Shown here piece after piece: positions 34,753-46,469 of a stretch of DNA of 64,000 bases. Each line of letters begins with the position of its first letter. Position 1 is the stretch's first letter. Both the position numbers and the translations under genes were made by a program. The notes beneath the pieces were generated by a model. The model had not been told where the DNA came from. It saw only the letters and a list, made by a program, of their open reading frames with translations, and did no database searches. Origin of the DNA: Ramlibacter sp. (GTDB lineage Bacteria > Pseudomonadota > Gammaproteobacteria > Burkholderiales > Burkholderiaceae_C); contig JAJTCN010000008.1 in the NCBI GenBank assembly GCA_021323335.1, forward strand, positions 1 through 64,000, read 5' to 3'.

Positions 34753-37062
34753 CTACTTCTTCAACGCCCGCAACACGTTCTCCGCCGTCGCCGGCGCATC
34801 CATGTGCACCTGGCCGTCGCCGCGCGCGGCCGCCGCCGCATCGCGCAGGGCCTCGAACACGCTGATCGCCAGCATGAACGGCGGCTCGCCGACGGCCTTG
34901 CTGCCGCCCACGTTGTCTTCCGGGTTGGCCTCGTGCCAGAGCTCGATCCTGAAATGCTCCGGCACGTCGCCGGTCGCCGGGATCTTGTACGTGCTCGGCG
35001 CGTGCGTGGCGAGATGACCCTTCTCGTTCCACACCAGCTGCTCGGTGGTCAGCCAGCCCATGCCCTGCACGAAGCCGCCCTCGATCTGGCCGATGTCGAT
35101 GGCCGGGTTGATCGACTTGCCGACGTCATGCAGGATGTCGACCTTCAACACCCGGTTCTCGCCGGTCAGCGTATCGATCGCCACTTCCGTGCAGGCCGCG
35201 CCATAGGCGAAGTAGAAGAAGGGCCGCCCGGTCAGCGTGTGCTTGTCGTAGTGGATCTTGGGCGTCTTGTAGAAGCCGTCGCTCCACAATTGCACGCGCG
35301 ACTTGTAGGCATCGTCCACCAGCTGCTCGAACGTCATCACCGCATCCGGGCCGCTCACCTGCCCGTGGGCGAAGATCACCTGCTCGGGCCGGCACTTCTG
35401 CTTGTCGGCCACGTAGTCGGCCAGCCGCTGGCGCACCTCGCGCGCGGCGAACTGCGCGGCCCGGCCGTTCAGGTCGGTGCCGCTGGAGGCCGCGGTGGCG
35501 CTGGCGTTGGGGATCTTGCTGGTGTCGGTGGCGCTGATGCGCACCTTCTCGAACGGCACGCCCAGTTCGTCGGCCACCACCTGGCAGATCTTGGTGTGCA
35601 GGCCCTGGCCCATCTCGGTGCCGCCGTGGTTCACCTGCACGCTGCCGTCGGTGTACACGTGCACCAGCGCGCCCGCCTGGTTGAAGAAGGTGGCGGTGAA
35701 CGAGATGCCGAACTTCACCGGCGTCAGCGCCAATCCGCGCTTGATCACGGGGCTCTGCGCGTTCCACTGCGCGATGGCGTCACGCCGCGCGCGATATTGC
35801 GAGGTCTGCTCCAGCTGCGAGACCAGCGGCTCGAGGATGTTGTCCTCCACCGGCATCTGGTAATGGGTGACGTTGCGTTCGGCCACGCCATAGAAGTTGG
35901 CCTTGCGCACGTCGAGCGCATCCTTGCCGAGCGCGCGGGCGATGTCGCCGAGGATCGCCTCGGTGACGATCATCCCCTGCGGCCCGCCGAACCCGCGGAA
36001 GGCGGTGTGGCTCTGCACGTTGGTCTTGCAGCGGTACGACACGATCTCGACGTCGCCGAGGAAGTAGGCGTTGTCGACGTGGAAGACGGCGCGGTCCGCC
36101 ACCGGGCCGCTCAGGTCGGCGCTGAAACCGCAGTTGGCGGCCAGCATCAGCTTCATGCCGAGGATGCGGCCGCTGTCGTCGAAGCCCACCTCGTAGTCGT
36201 AGGCGAACGGGTGGCGCTTGCCGGTGACCATGAAGTCGTCGTCGCGGTCCAGCCGCAGCTTGACCGGCCGCTTGAACTTGCGCGCAGCAAGCGCCGCCCA
36301 CACGGCGATGTGGCCGGCCTGCGTCTCCTTGCCGCCGAAGCCGCCGCCCATGCGGCGGCATTCCACCGTCACGGCGTGGTTGTCCAGGCCGAGCGCGTGC
36401 GCCACCCAGTGCTGCACCTCGCCCGGATGCTGCGTGCTGGAATAGATCCACCAGTTGTCCTGCTCCAGCGGCAGCGCGTAGCCGACCTGGCCTTCCAGGT
36501 AGAAGTGCTCCTGGCCGCCGACGTCGAAGGCGCCGGCCAGCTTGTGCGGCGCGCCGGCGATGCCGCGCTCGGGCTCGCCGCGCCGCACCGTCACCGGCGG
36601 CAGCACGAAGCTTTGCGCCTTGACGGCTTCGCGCAGGTCGATCACGGCCGGCAGCGGCTCGATGTCCAGCTTCACCTTGCGCGCGGCGCGCCGGGCCTGC
36701 ATCACGGTGTCGGCGACCACCAGGCCGATCACTTGGCCGATGTGTTCGACGGTGTCGATGGCGAACACCGGCTCGTCGTGCACGAAGGTCGCGAGGATCG
36801 GGTCGCCGGGGATGTCTTTCGCCAGGACCACGCCCTTGACGCCCGGCATCGTTGAAGCCTGCGACGCGTCGACGCCGCGCAGCTTGCCGTGCGCGACGCT
36901 GGAGAGGATCGGCGCCGCATGCAGCGTGCCCTTCACCTCGGCGATGTCGTCGATGTAGGTGGCGCCGCCGGCCACCTGGGCGCGGGCGCTTTCATGGAAG
37001 TGCGAGCTGCCGGTGGCCGGCTTGGGCTCGGGCTTGGCGAGGAACTTCTCGGGGGCGTTCAT
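34753..37062 (-). CDS. xdhB: Xanthine dehydrogenase molybdopterin-binding subunit
   Basis: 769 residues; carries the molybdenum cofactor and oxidises hypoxanthine and xanthine to urate. Contains the aldehyde oxidase/xanthine dehydrogenase a/b hammerhead domain (about 25-130) and the Mo-binding domain. Visible: GQVGYALPLEQDNWWIYSSTQHPGEVQ, RRMGGGFGGKETQ, FRGFGGPQGM, GGTEMGQGLHTKICQV and, near the C-terminus, VGGSKAVGEPPFMLAISVFEALRDA with the catalytic Glu. ATGA overlap with the upstream xdhA. Confidence 0.96.
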   Translation of the reverse strand: MNAPEKFLAKPEPKPATGSSHFHESARAQVAGGATYIDDIAEVKGTLHAAPILSSVAHGKLRGVDASQASTMPGVKGVVLAKDIPGDPILATFVHDEPVFAIDTVEHIGQVIGLVVADTVMQARRAARKVKLDIEPLPAVIDLREAVKAQSFVLPPVTVRRGEPERGIAGAPHKLAGAFDVGGQEHFYLEGQVGYALPLEQDNWWIYSSTQHPGEVQHWVAHALGLDNHAVTVECRRMGGGFGGKETQAGHIAVWAALAARKFKRPVKLRLDRDDDFMVTGKRHPFAYDYEVGFDDSGRILGMKLMLAANCGFSADLSGPVADRAVFHVDNAYFLGDVEIVSYRCKTNVQSHTAFRGFGGPQGMIVTEAILGDIARALGKDALDVRKANFYGVAERNVTHYQMPVEDNILEPLVSQLEQTSQYRARRDAIAQWNAQSPVIKRGLALTPVKFGISFTATFFNQAGALVHVYTDGSVQVNHGGTEMGQGLHTKICQVVADELGVPFEKVRISATDTSKIPNASATAASSGTDLNGRAAQFAAREVRQRLADYVADKQKCRPEQVIFAHGQVSGPDAVMTFEQLVDDAYKSRVQLWSDGFYKTPKIHYDKHTLTGRPFFYFAYGAACTEVAIDTLTGENRVLKVDILHDVGKSINPAIDIGQIEGGFVQGMGWLTTEQLVWNEKGHLATHAPSTYKIPATGDVPEHFRIELWHEANPEDNVGGSKAVGEPPFMLAISVFEALRDAAAAARGDGQVHMDAPATAENVLRALKK

Positions 37063-38522
37063 GGCAGGGTGGCTTCCTCCAGGCGGAAGCTTTCCAGGTT
37101 GATCTGCTGCGCGCCCTGACTTTCCAGCCAGAAGCGCTGCATGAGGTTGCCGAGCACTTCGGCCCGGTACTCCGAGGACGCCCGCATGTCGCTGATCGGC
37201 TGGAACTCGGCGCGCAGCGCGGCGGCGGCTTGCTGCGCCGCCGCCAGAGTCCAGGGACGGCCGCGCAGCGCGGCTTCGGCCTGCAGCGCACGCGCCGGCG
37301 TGGCGGCCACGCCGCCGGCGCCGATGCCGACGTGCTGCACGACACCGTTCTCGATGCGCATGGCCACCACCAGGCAGATCGCCGAGATGTCGTCGTCGTA
37401 GCGCTTGGAGATCTTGTAGGCGCGGAGGAATTCACCTTCGGTGGGCAGCGGCACCTTGATCCACCCCACCACCTCGTCGGGCGCCAGCACGTTCTTGCGG
37501 TACCCCGTGTAGAACTGCTCCAGCGGCATCTCGCGATGGCCGCGCGCGGACAGCAGCACGAGGTGCGCGCCCAGCGCGATCAGCAGCGGCATGGAGTCGC
37601 CGATCGGCGAGCCGTTGGCGACGTTGCCGCCCAGCGTGCCGGAATTGCGCACCGGCAGGCCGGCGAAGCGGTTGGCAAAGGTCTTGAGCTGCGGCCGCTG
37701 CGCCACCAGCGCCTCGAAGGCATCGGCCAGCGTCACGGCCGCGCCGATGGCCAGGTGCCGCTCATAGCTTTCGACGCGACGCAGTTCCCGCACCCGCGTC
37801 ACGTCCAGCACCTGCGCGAACTGCATGTGCATCTTGGTGACCCACAGGCCGACGTCGGTGCAGCCGGCGACGACCTGCGCCTGCGGATGGGCGGCGCGCA
37901 GCGCCAGCAGTTCGGACAGCGAGGTCGGCGCCAGGTAAGGGCCGGTTGATTCCGTTCGCGAGCCCGCGATCTGGTCGAGCTGCGCCAGGATGGCCTGCTC
38001 GTCCACCTTGGCGGCCGGCAGCCGGCTCATCTGCCGTGCGGCGTCCAGGATCGGCCGGTAGCCGGTGCAGCGGCACAAGTTGCCCGACAGCTCCTCCTGC
38101 GCCAGCTCCCGCGTCACCGTTTCGCCCCGGCAGACATGGTTCTGGTACATGCCGAACAGGCTCATCACGAAGCCCGGCGTGCAGAAGCCGCATTGGGAGC
38201 CGTGGCACTGCACCATCGCCTCCTGCGCCGGGTGCAGCGTGCCGTCCTCGGCCGCCAGGTCCTCCACCGTCCACAAGGCCATGCCGTCGACGGAATGCGC
38301 CAGGCGGATGCAGCTGTTGATGGCCCGGTATGCCAGGGCGCCGTCGACCGGCTCGGCGATGACGACCGTGCAGGCGCCGCAGTCACCCTCGCCGCACCCC
38401 TCCTTGGTGCCGGTGCAGCCCAGGTCCTCGCGCAGCACTTCCAGCAGCGTCCGGTCGGGTGGTACATTGCCCAGCCTGACGAGTTCGCCACGCCGGACCA
38501 GTCGGATCGTCTTCGATTCCAT
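37059..38522 (-). CDS. xdhA: Xanthine dehydrogenase FeS/FAD subunit
   Basis: 487 residues. N-terminal 2Fe-2S ferredoxin domain with CTGTKEGCGEGDCGACTVV; second FeS domain with HGSQCGFCTPGFVMS and GNLCRCTGYRPI; then the FAD-binding domain (LAAPTSLSELLALRA..., NSGTLGGNVANGSPIGD). It passes electrons from the Mo site to NAD+. I prefer the start MESKTIRL because an alternative start 21 bases upstream would overlap a palindrome (38541-38554) that looks regulatory. Divergent from a LysR gene. Confidence 0.95.
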   Translation of the reverse strand: MESKTIRLVRRGELVRLGNVPPDRTLLEVLREDLGCTGTKEGCGEGDCGACTVVIAEPVDGALAYRAINSCIRLAHSVDGMALWTVEDLAAEDGTLHPAQEAMVQCHGSQCGFCTPGFVMSLFGMYQNHVCRGETVTRELAQEELSGNLCRCTGYRPILDAARQMSRLPAAKVDEQAILAQLDQIAGSRTESTGPYLAPTSLSELLALRAAHPQAQVVAGCTDVGLWVTKMHMQFAQVLDVTRVRELRRVESYERHLAIGAAVTLADAFEALVAQRPQLKTFANRFAGLPVRNSGTLGGNVANGSPIGDSMPLLIALGAHLVLLSARGHREMPLEQFYTGYRKNVLAPDEVVGWIKVPLPTEGEFLRAYKISKRYDDDISAICLVVAMRIENGVVQHVGIGAGGVAATPARALQAEAALRGRPWTLAAAQQAAAALRAEFQPISDMRASSEYRAEVLGNLMQRFWLESQGAQQINLESFRLEEATLP

Positions 38523-38540
38523 GCGATTCAGTATGGGTTC

Positions 38541-38554
38541 CATTCCAGGGAATG
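38541..38554. promoter_or_regulatory. Palindrome CATTCC-AG-GGAATG in the xdhA/LysR gap
   Basis: Perfect six-base arms with a two-base centre in the 101-base gap between divergent xdhA and the LysR gene. Candidate binding site for that regulator or another repressor. It also helps choose the xdhA start. Confidence 0.4.
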
Positions 38555-38623
38555 CTGCTAGGTTAGGGGAGACCCTGATGCTTTGCATACGGGCGGTCTT
38601 ATGGGCGGGATGCGGGCAAAGGT

Positions 38624-39556
38624 ATGAGAGACCAGGTGCTTTTCGACAAGATAGACCTCCACTTGATCAGGGTCTTGCATACCGTGTTGACCGAACGCAG
38701 CGTCTCGAGGGCCGCCTTGAAGCTGGGCATGTACCAGCCGGCGGTGTCGGCGTCGCTGAAGAGGCTGCGCGAGCTGGCGGGTGACCCCCTGCTGGTGCGC
38801 TCGGGCGCCGGGATGGTGCCCACGGATGCCGGCCTGCGCATGATCGAACCCAGCGCAAGCATCCTCCGTGCCGCCCAGGTGCTGTTCTCCGATGCCCGCG
38901 GCTTCGAGCCGCAGGCCGACGCCACCACCTTCCGCGTCGCCGCCGCCGACTACCTGGACCCGCATTTCCTGCCGCAGCTGGTCTCGCAGGTCAAGCAGCT
39001 CGCGCCGCGCAGCCAGATCGAGATCCACCCGCTGACGGCCGCCTCGGACTACCACACGCAACTCGCCCAGGGCGAAGTGGACGTGGTGGTGGGCAACTGG
39101 CTGAAGCCGCCCGAGGAACTGCACCTGGGCAAACTTTTTTCCGACCAGATCGTCTGCATGGTGTCGCGCGAGCACCCCGCGGCCAAGCGCGGCTGGACGC
39201 CGGAAGAGTGGCTGGAGGCCGAGCACATCGCCCCCACGCCGACCCATCCCGGTGCGCGCGGCGTGATCGACGAATACCTGGAAGGGCAGGGCCTGGTGCG
39301 CAACATCACCGCGCGCTGCCCGCACTTCGGGCTGCTGCCCCGCATGGTGGCATCCAGCTTGCTGGTGCTGACAACCGGGCGGCAGTTCTGCGAGCGCTAT
39401 GCGAGCATGCTGCCCGTGCAGATCCTGGAATGCCCCGTGCCCTTCCCCGACCTCGTCTACTACCAGCTGTGGCACGAGCGCACCCACCAGTCCGCCGCCG
39501 GCCGCTGGCTGCGCGAGCGCGTGAAGGGCGTGGCCGCATCGCTGAAACCATCTTGA
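38624..39556 (+). CDS. LysR-family regulator of the purine uptake/xdh locus
   Basis: 310 residues; helix-turn-helix FDKIDLHLIRVLHTVLTERSVSRAALKLGMYQPAVSASLKRLRELAGDPLLVRS and a C-terminal effector domain. Divergent from xdhAB and 10 bases before the ABC transporter genes, with which it is probably co-transcribed. The position argues that it senses a purine or purine product and controls both directions (inference). Confidence 0.9.
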   Translation: MRDQVLFDKIDLHLIRVLHTVLTERSVSRAALKLGMYQPAVSASLKRLRELAGDPLLVRSGAGMVPTDAGLRMIEPSASILRAAQVLFSDARGFEPQADATTFRVAAADYLDPHFLPQLVSQVKQLAPRSQIEIHPLTAASDYHTQLAQGEVDVVVGNWLKPPEELHLGKLFSDQIVCMVSREHPAAKRGWTPEEWLEAEHIAPTPTHPGARGVIDEYLEGQGLVRNITARCPHFGLLPRMVASSLLVLTTGRQFCERYASMLPVQILECPVPFPDLVYYQLWHERTHQSAAGRWLRERVKGVAASLKPS

Positions 39557-39566
39557 GGACCACCGA

Positions 39567-41081
39567 GTGAGCATCCCGCGATTGCAACTCGCGCACATCA
39601 CCAAGCGCTACCCGTCCGTGGTGGCCAACGACGACGTGTCGCTGGTCGTCCAGCCCGGCGAGACGCACGCCGTGCTGGGCGAGAACGGCGCCGGCAAGTC
39701 CACGCTGATGAAGGTCATCTACGGCTCGGTCAAGCCCGACGAGGGTAGCGTGCTGTTCGACGGCCAGCCGGTCCACATCCGCAACCCGCAGGAAGCGCGT
39801 GCGCTGGGCATCAGCATGGTGTTCCAGCACTTCAGCCTGTTCGACACCCTGACCGTGGCGGAGAACGTCTGGCTGGGGCTGGACAAGAGCCTGAGCCTGC
39901 AGCAGGTGACGCACAGCATCACCGCCAAGGCGCGCGAGTACGGGCTGGACGTGGACCCGTCGCGCCCCGTGCACACGCTGTCGGTCGGCGAGATGCAGCG
40001 GGTGGAGATCATCCGCGCGCTGCTGACCAACCCCAAGCTGCTGATCCTGGACGAGCCCACTTCGGTGCTGACGCCGCAGGCGGTGGAAAAGCTCTTCGTG
40101 GTGCTGCGGCAGCTGGCCAGCGAGGGCTGCAGCATCCTCTACATCAGCCACAAGCTGCACGAGATCCGCGAGCTGTGCACCGCCTGCACGGTGATGCGCG
40201 GCGGCAAGGTGACGGGCACCACCGACCCGCGGCGCGAGAGCAATGCCTCGCTGTCGCGCCTGATGATCGGCGCCGAGCCGCCGCAGCTGGAGCACCGCGA
40301 GCGGACGCCGGGCGAGGTGGTGCTGCGCGTGCAGGGCCTGACCCTGGAGCGCGAGGACCAGTTCGGCCACGACCTGGACGACATCTCCTTCGAGGTGCGC
40401 TCCGGCGAGGTGGTGGGCATCGCGGGGGTGTCCGGCAACGGCCAGCGCGAGCTGCTGTTCGCCTTGTCCGGCGAGGACCGGCGCGCCGGTCCGGGCATGG
40501 TGCAGATGGATGGCAAGCCGGTCGGCCGCTACGGTCCGGCCCACCGCCGCCACCTCGGCCTGCATTTCGTGCCCGAGGAAAGGCTGGGCCGCGGTGCGGT
40601 CCCCAGCCTCGGCCTGGCGCAGAACCTGCTGCTCACGCGCACCGATGCCGTGGGCCGCAGCGGCTGGATCGACACCGGGGTGCTGCGCCGGCAGGCCGCC
40701 GCCATCATCGAGCGCTTCAACGTCAAGGCCGGCGGGCCGGACGCGGCGGCCCGGTCGCTGTCGGGCGGCAACCTGCAGAAGTTCATCGTCGGCCGCGAGA
40801 TCGACGCCAACCCGAAGCTGCTGATCGTGTCGCAGCCGACCTGGGGCGTGGACGTCGGCGCCTCGGCGCAGATCCGCGGCGCCATCCTGGCGCTGCGCGA
40901 TGCCGGCTGCGCGGTGCTGGTGGTCAGCGAGGAGCTGGAAGAATTGTTCGAGATCAGCGACCGGCTGCACGTGATCGCCAAGGGGCGGCTGTCGCCGTCG
41001 GTGGACCGCGCGCAGGCGACGGTGACGCAGGTCGGGGAGTGGATGAGCGGGTTGTGGGCGGAGGAAGGCCAGCATGCTTAA
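39567..41081 (+). CDS. Nucleoside/purine ABC transporter ATPase, two-domain
   Basis: 504 residues with two ABC cassettes, as in the BMP-linked YufO/NupO and RbsA-like ATPases. First cassette: Walker A GENGAGKSTLMK, signature LSVGEMQRVEI, Walker B LLILDEPTSVL. The second cassette has a degenerate Walker A (GVSGNGQRELL) and signature LSGGNLQKFI, the usual asymmetry. It starts at GTG. The ATG of the next permease lies eight bases before this gene's end, giving tight coupling. Confidence 0.93.
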   Translation: MSIPRLQLAHITKRYPSVVANDDVSLVVQPGETHAVLGENGAGKSTLMKVIYGSVKPDEGSVLFDGQPVHIRNPQEARALGISMVFQHFSLFDTLTVAENVWLGLDKSLSLQQVTHSITAKAREYGLDVDPSRPVHTLSVGEMQRVEIIRALLTNPKLLILDEPTSVLTPQAVEKLFVVLRQLASEGCSILYISHKLHEIRELCTACTVMRGGKVTGTTDPRRESNASLSRLMIGAEPPQLEHRERTPGEVVLRVQGLTLEREDQFGHDLDDISFEVRSGEVVGIAGVSGNGQRELLFALSGEDRRAGPGMVQMDGKPVGRYGPAHRRHLGLHFVPEERLGRGAVPSLGLAQNLLLTRTDAVGRSGWIDTGVLRRQAAAIIERFNVKAGGPDAAARSLSGGNLQKFIVGREIDANPKLLIVSQPTWGVDVGASAQIRGAILALRDAGCAVLVVSEELEELFEISDRLHVIAKGRLSPSVDRAQATVTQVGEWMSGLWAEEGQHA

Positions 41082-42150
41082 GCTCGAAGCGCGACCCGAA
41101 GCGTCGAAGTTCTGGAGCATCGCCTCCCCCATCCTGGCGCTGCTGATCACGGTGGTGCTGGGCTCCATCCTGTTCGTCGCGCTCGGCAAGGACCCGGTGC
41201 AGGCGCTGCGCGTGTTCTTCTGGGAGCCGATCAGTTCCGGCTACCGCCTCGGCGAGCTGATGGTCAAGGCCACCCCGCTGCTGCTGATCGCGCTGGGGCT
41301 GGCGGTCTGCTTTCGCTCCAACGTCTGGAACATCGGCGCCGAAGGCCAGTTCGTCATCGGCGCCCTGGTGGCCGGTGGCGTCGCGCTGCTGGCCGGCAAG
41401 GACACCAGCCGGCTGATCGTCATCGCCATCCTGCTGGCCGGCGTGCTGGGCGGCATGGCGTGGGCGGGCCTCACCGCGGTGCTGCGCGACAAGTTCAACG
41501 CCAACGAGATCCTGGTCAGCCTGATGCTGGTGTACGTCGCCACGCTGGTCCTGAACTACATGGTGTTCGGTCCCTGGAAGGACCCGCAGGGCTACAACTT
41601 CCCGCAGACCAAGACCTTCGAGGCGGTGACGCAGATTCCCAAGCTGATGGCCGGCTCGCGCGTGAACATCGGCGTGTTCATCGCGCTGGCGGGCGTGGCG
41701 GCGCTGTGGGTGTTCCTGTTCCGCACCCGCGCCGGCTTCGCGCAGCAGGTCGGCGGCCTGGCGCCCGCGGCGGCGCGCTACGCCGGCTTTTCCTCGCGCA
41801 AGGCGCTGTGGACGGCGCTGCTGGTCTCCGGCGGCGCGGCGGGCCTGGCCGGCGCGCTGGAAGTGGCCGGCCCCATCGGCCAGCTCACCCCGTACGTGCC
41901 GGCCGGCTACGGCTTCGCGGCGATCATCGTCGCCTTCGTCGGCCGCCTGCATCCGGTCGGCATGGTGTTCTCGGCCATCCTCATGAGCATGTTCTACATC
42001 GGCGGCGAACTGGCGCAGTCGCGCCTGGGCCTGCCCAAGTCGCTGACCGGCGTGTTCCAGGGCCTGCTGCTGTTCACGCTGCTGGCCTGCGACACGCTCA
42101 TGGCCTACCGCATCCGCTTCACTTCCGCGCCCGCGGTCGCCAAGACCTGA
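41074..42150 (+). CDS. BMP-type ABC transporter permease 1
   Basis: 358 residues with about eight to nine membrane helices and the conserved cytoplasmic-loop motif FNANEILVSLMLVYVATLVLNYM of the YufP/NupP permease family (BPD_transp_2). Also SNVWNIGAEGQFVIGAL. First of two different permease subunits forming the heterodimeric channel. Confidence 0.92.
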   Translation: MLKLEARPEASKFWSIASPILALLITVVLGSILFVALGKDPVQALRVFFWEPISSGYRLGELMVKATPLLLIALGLAVCFRSNVWNIGAEGQFVIGALVAGGVALLAGKDTSRLIVIAILLAGVLGGMAWAGLTAVLRDKFNANEILVSLMLVYVATLVLNYMVFGPWKDPQGYNFPQTKTFEAVTQIPKLMAGSRVNIGVFIALAGVAALWVFLFRTRAGFAQQVGGLAPAAARYAGFSSRKALWTALLVSGGAAGLAGALEVAGPIGQLTPYVPAGYGFAAIIVAFVGRLHPVGMVFSAILMSMFYIGGELAQSRLGLPKSLTGVFQGLLLFTLLACDTLMAYRIRFTSAPAVAKT

Positions 42151-42151
42151 C

Positions 42152-43072
42152 ATGGACAGCTACGCACTCCTCTTCGCCTCCATGCTCAACGCCGGCACCG
42201 TGCTGGCGCTGGCGGCCCTGGGCCTGCTGGTCAACGAGAAGGCCGGCATCGTCAACCTCGGCGCCGAGGGCATGATGCTCTGCGCCGCCATCGCCGGTTT
42301 CGTCGCGGTGGTCCACACCGGCAACGACTGGCTCGGCTTCCTCGCCGGCATGGGGGCCGGCGCATTGCTTGCCGCGGCATTCGGCCTGCTGGTGATCTGG
42401 ATGAACACCAACCAGTACGCCACCGGCCTGGCCCTCAGCCTGTTCGGCGCCGGCTTCTCCGCCTTCGCCGGCATCCGGTACGTGCAGGAGAAGCTGCCGG
42501 AGCGGCCGCATTTCTCCATCCCGCTGCTGGGCGACATCCCGGTGCTGGGCCCGGCCTTGTTCCGCCAGCACCCGATGGTGTACTTCGCCATCGCGCTGGT
42601 GGCCTGGCTGGTCTGGTTCCTGTACCGCTCCCGCGCCGGCCTGGTGCTGCGCTCGGTGGGCGAGTCGCCGGAATCGGCGCACGCGCTGGGCTACCCGGTG
42701 CGGCGCATCCGGCTCGCGGCCGTCGTGGCCGGCGGCGCGCTGTGCGGCCTGTCCGGCGCCTATCTCTCGATCATCTACACGCCGCTGTGGGTGGAGGGCA
42801 TGGTGGCCGGCAAGGGCTGGATCGCCCTGGCCCTGACCACCTTCGCCACCTGGCGTCCGGCACGCGTGTTGCTTGGTGCCTACCTGTTCGGCGGCGTGAC
42901 CATGTTGCAGTTCCACCTGCAGGGCACCGGCGTCGAAGTGCCGAGCGAATTCCTGAACATGCTGCCCTACCTGGCGACCATCGTGGTGCTGGCCCTGATC
43001 TCCCGGAACCCCGCGTGGATCCGCGTGAACATGCCCGCGTCGCTTGGAAAGCCGTTCTATCCCGGCTCATAA
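42152..43072 (+). CDS. BMP-type ABC transporter permease 2
   Basis: 306 residues, polytopic, YufQ/NupQ-like. Diagnostic early block LALAALGLLVNEKAGIVNLGAEGMMLCAA and NQYATGLALSLFGAGFSAFAG. It starts one base after the stop of permease 1. Together with 39567 and the BMP protein it forms a complete nucleoside-type importer. Confidence 0.92.
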   Translation: MDSYALLFASMLNAGTVLALAALGLLVNEKAGIVNLGAEGMMLCAAIAGFVAVVHTGNDWLGFLAGMGAGALLAAAFGLLVIWMNTNQYATGLALSLFGAGFSAFAGIRYVQEKLPERPHFSIPLLGDIPVLGPALFRQHPMVYFAIALVAWLVWFLYRSRAGLVLRSVGESPESAHALGYPVRRIRLAAVVAGGALCGLSGAYLSIIYTPLWVEGMVAGKGWIALALTTFATWRPARVLLGAYLFGGVTMLQFHLQGTGVEVPSEFLNMLPYLATIVVLALISRNPAWIRVNMPASLGKPFYPGS

Positions 43073-43125
43073 TCCGCACTTGGCCGCCCCGTCGACCACA
43101 CGATTTCACACTGAGGGAACTCCCC

Positions 43126-44298
43126 ATGACCGACCTGAAGAAACGCACCCTGCTGCAGGCCGCCGCGCTGGCGGCTGCCGTGGCAGGCCTCGCCGCCTGC
43201 AGCAAGACCGAGCCGCCGGCCCCCGCGCCCGCGCCGGCGCCCACGGCCGCGGCCCCGGCTGCACCGGCGCCCGCGCCGAAGCCCGAGCCGCTGAAGATCG
43301 CCTTCGCCTACGTCGGCCCGGTGGGTGACGGCGGCTGGACCTTCGCGCACGACAACGGCCGCAAGGCGGTGGAGAAGGAGTTCGGCGACAAGGTGGTCAC
43401 CAGCTTCGTCGAGAAGGTGCCCGAGTCCGCCGACGCCGAGCGCGTGATGCGCGACATGGTCGGCCAGGGCAACAAGCTGATCTTCGGCACGACCTTCGGC
43501 TACATGGAGCCGATGCTCAAGGTGGCCGCCGACGCCAAGGACGTGAAGTTCGAGCACGCCACCGGCTACAAGACCGCCGACAACCTGCGCACCTACGACA
43601 GCCGCACCTACGAAGGCGCGTACATGGCCGGCGTGATCGCGGGCAAGATGACCAAGACCAACACGCTGGGCGTGGTCGGCTCGATCCCGATCCCCGAGGT
43701 GGTGCGCAACATCAACAGCTTCACGATGGGCGCGCAGTCCGTCAACCCGAAGGTCAAGACCAAGGTGGTCTGGGTCGGGGACTGGTTCAATCCGCCAAAG
43801 GAAACCGAAGCCGCCACCGCCCTCATCAACGGCGGCGCCGACGTGCTGATGCAGAACACCGACTCGTCGGCCGTGCTGCAGACCGCCGAGAAGATGGGCA
43901 AGCGCGCCTTCGGCTGGGACAGCGACATGACGGCCTACGGCCCGAAGGCGCACCTGGGTTCCGCCGTCATCAACTGGGCCCCGTACTACATCAAGGCGGT
44001 GGGTGACGCGCTGAATGGCAAGTGGACGACCGGCCAGAGCTGGTGGGGCGTGAAGGAAGGCGCGATCGACATGGTCTCCGTGGCCGCCGACGTGCCGGAA
44101 GACACCAAGAAGCGCATCGAGGAGATCAAGGCCGGCCTGAAGGACGGCACCTTCTCGATCTGGAAGGGCCCGATCGCCGACAACACCGGCAAGGAAGTGC
44201 TGGCCAAGGACGCCGTCGCCGACGACAAGTTCCTGGGCGGCGTGAACTTCTACGTCAAGGGCGTCGAGGGCAAGGTGCCCGGCGGCGAGAAGAAGTAA
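43126..44298 (+). CDS. BMP-family purine/nucleoside-binding lipoprotein
   Basis: 390 residues. Signal ends in lipobox GLAAC (Cys25), followed by an Ala/Pro linker to about 52, then the Bmp/PnrA fold: KIAFAYVGPVGDGGWTFAHDNGRKAVEKEFG, GTTFGYMEPMLKVA, NTDSSAVLQTAEKMGKRAFGWDSD. TGAGGGAACTCCCC precedes the ATG. Extracytoplasmic binding partner of the upstream permeases. In this genus group such proteins bind purine nucleosides or bases. Confidence 0.93.
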   Translation: MTDLKKRTLLQAAALAAAVAGLAACSKTEPPAPAPAPAPTAAAPAAPAPAPKPEPLKIAFAYVGPVGDGGWTFAHDNGRKAVEKEFGDKVVTSFVEKVPESADAERVMRDMVGQGNKLIFGTTFGYMEPMLKVAADAKDVKFEHATGYKTADNLRTYDSRTYEGAYMAGVIAGKMTKTNTLGVVGSIPIPEVVRNINSFTMGAQSVNPKVKTKVVWVGDWFNPPKETEAATALINGGADVLMQNTDSSAVLQTAEKMGKRAFGWDSDMTAYGPKAHLGSAVINWAPYYIKAVGDALNGKWTTGQSWWGVKEGAIDMVSVAADVPEDTKKRIEEIKAGLKDGTFSIWKGPIADNTGKEVLAKDAVADDKFLGGVNFYVKGVEGKVPGGEKK

Positions 44299-44311
44299 CG
44301 TTAGTCTTTCT

Positions 44312-44341
44312 CGTCATCCCCGCGAAGGCGGGGATCCAGGG
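44312..44341. repeat. CGTCATCCCCGCGAAGGCGGGGATCCAGG repeat
   Basis: Palindromic dispersed repeat between the BMP gene and the Rieske gene. It could form a small hairpin that reduces read-through into the downstream pair. Confidence 0.85.
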
Positions 44342-44354
44342 CTCCCTCAATTCC

Positions 44355-46369
<2,015 letters not shown>

Positions 46370-46469
46370 AGCACGCCGCGCATTCATACGAATGGGTTCA
46401 GTTCCCGTCTTTACGCGGCGACTTTGTTTCAGGCGGGAACTTCTGCTGTGGGATGTGCCCCCTAGCGGC

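Noticed and set aside
38585..38626. CATAC ... GTATG inverted repeat ahead of the LysR gene at 38624
   Set aside because: Arms of five bases across a wide gap, one arm within the start codon; too weak to report as a site.
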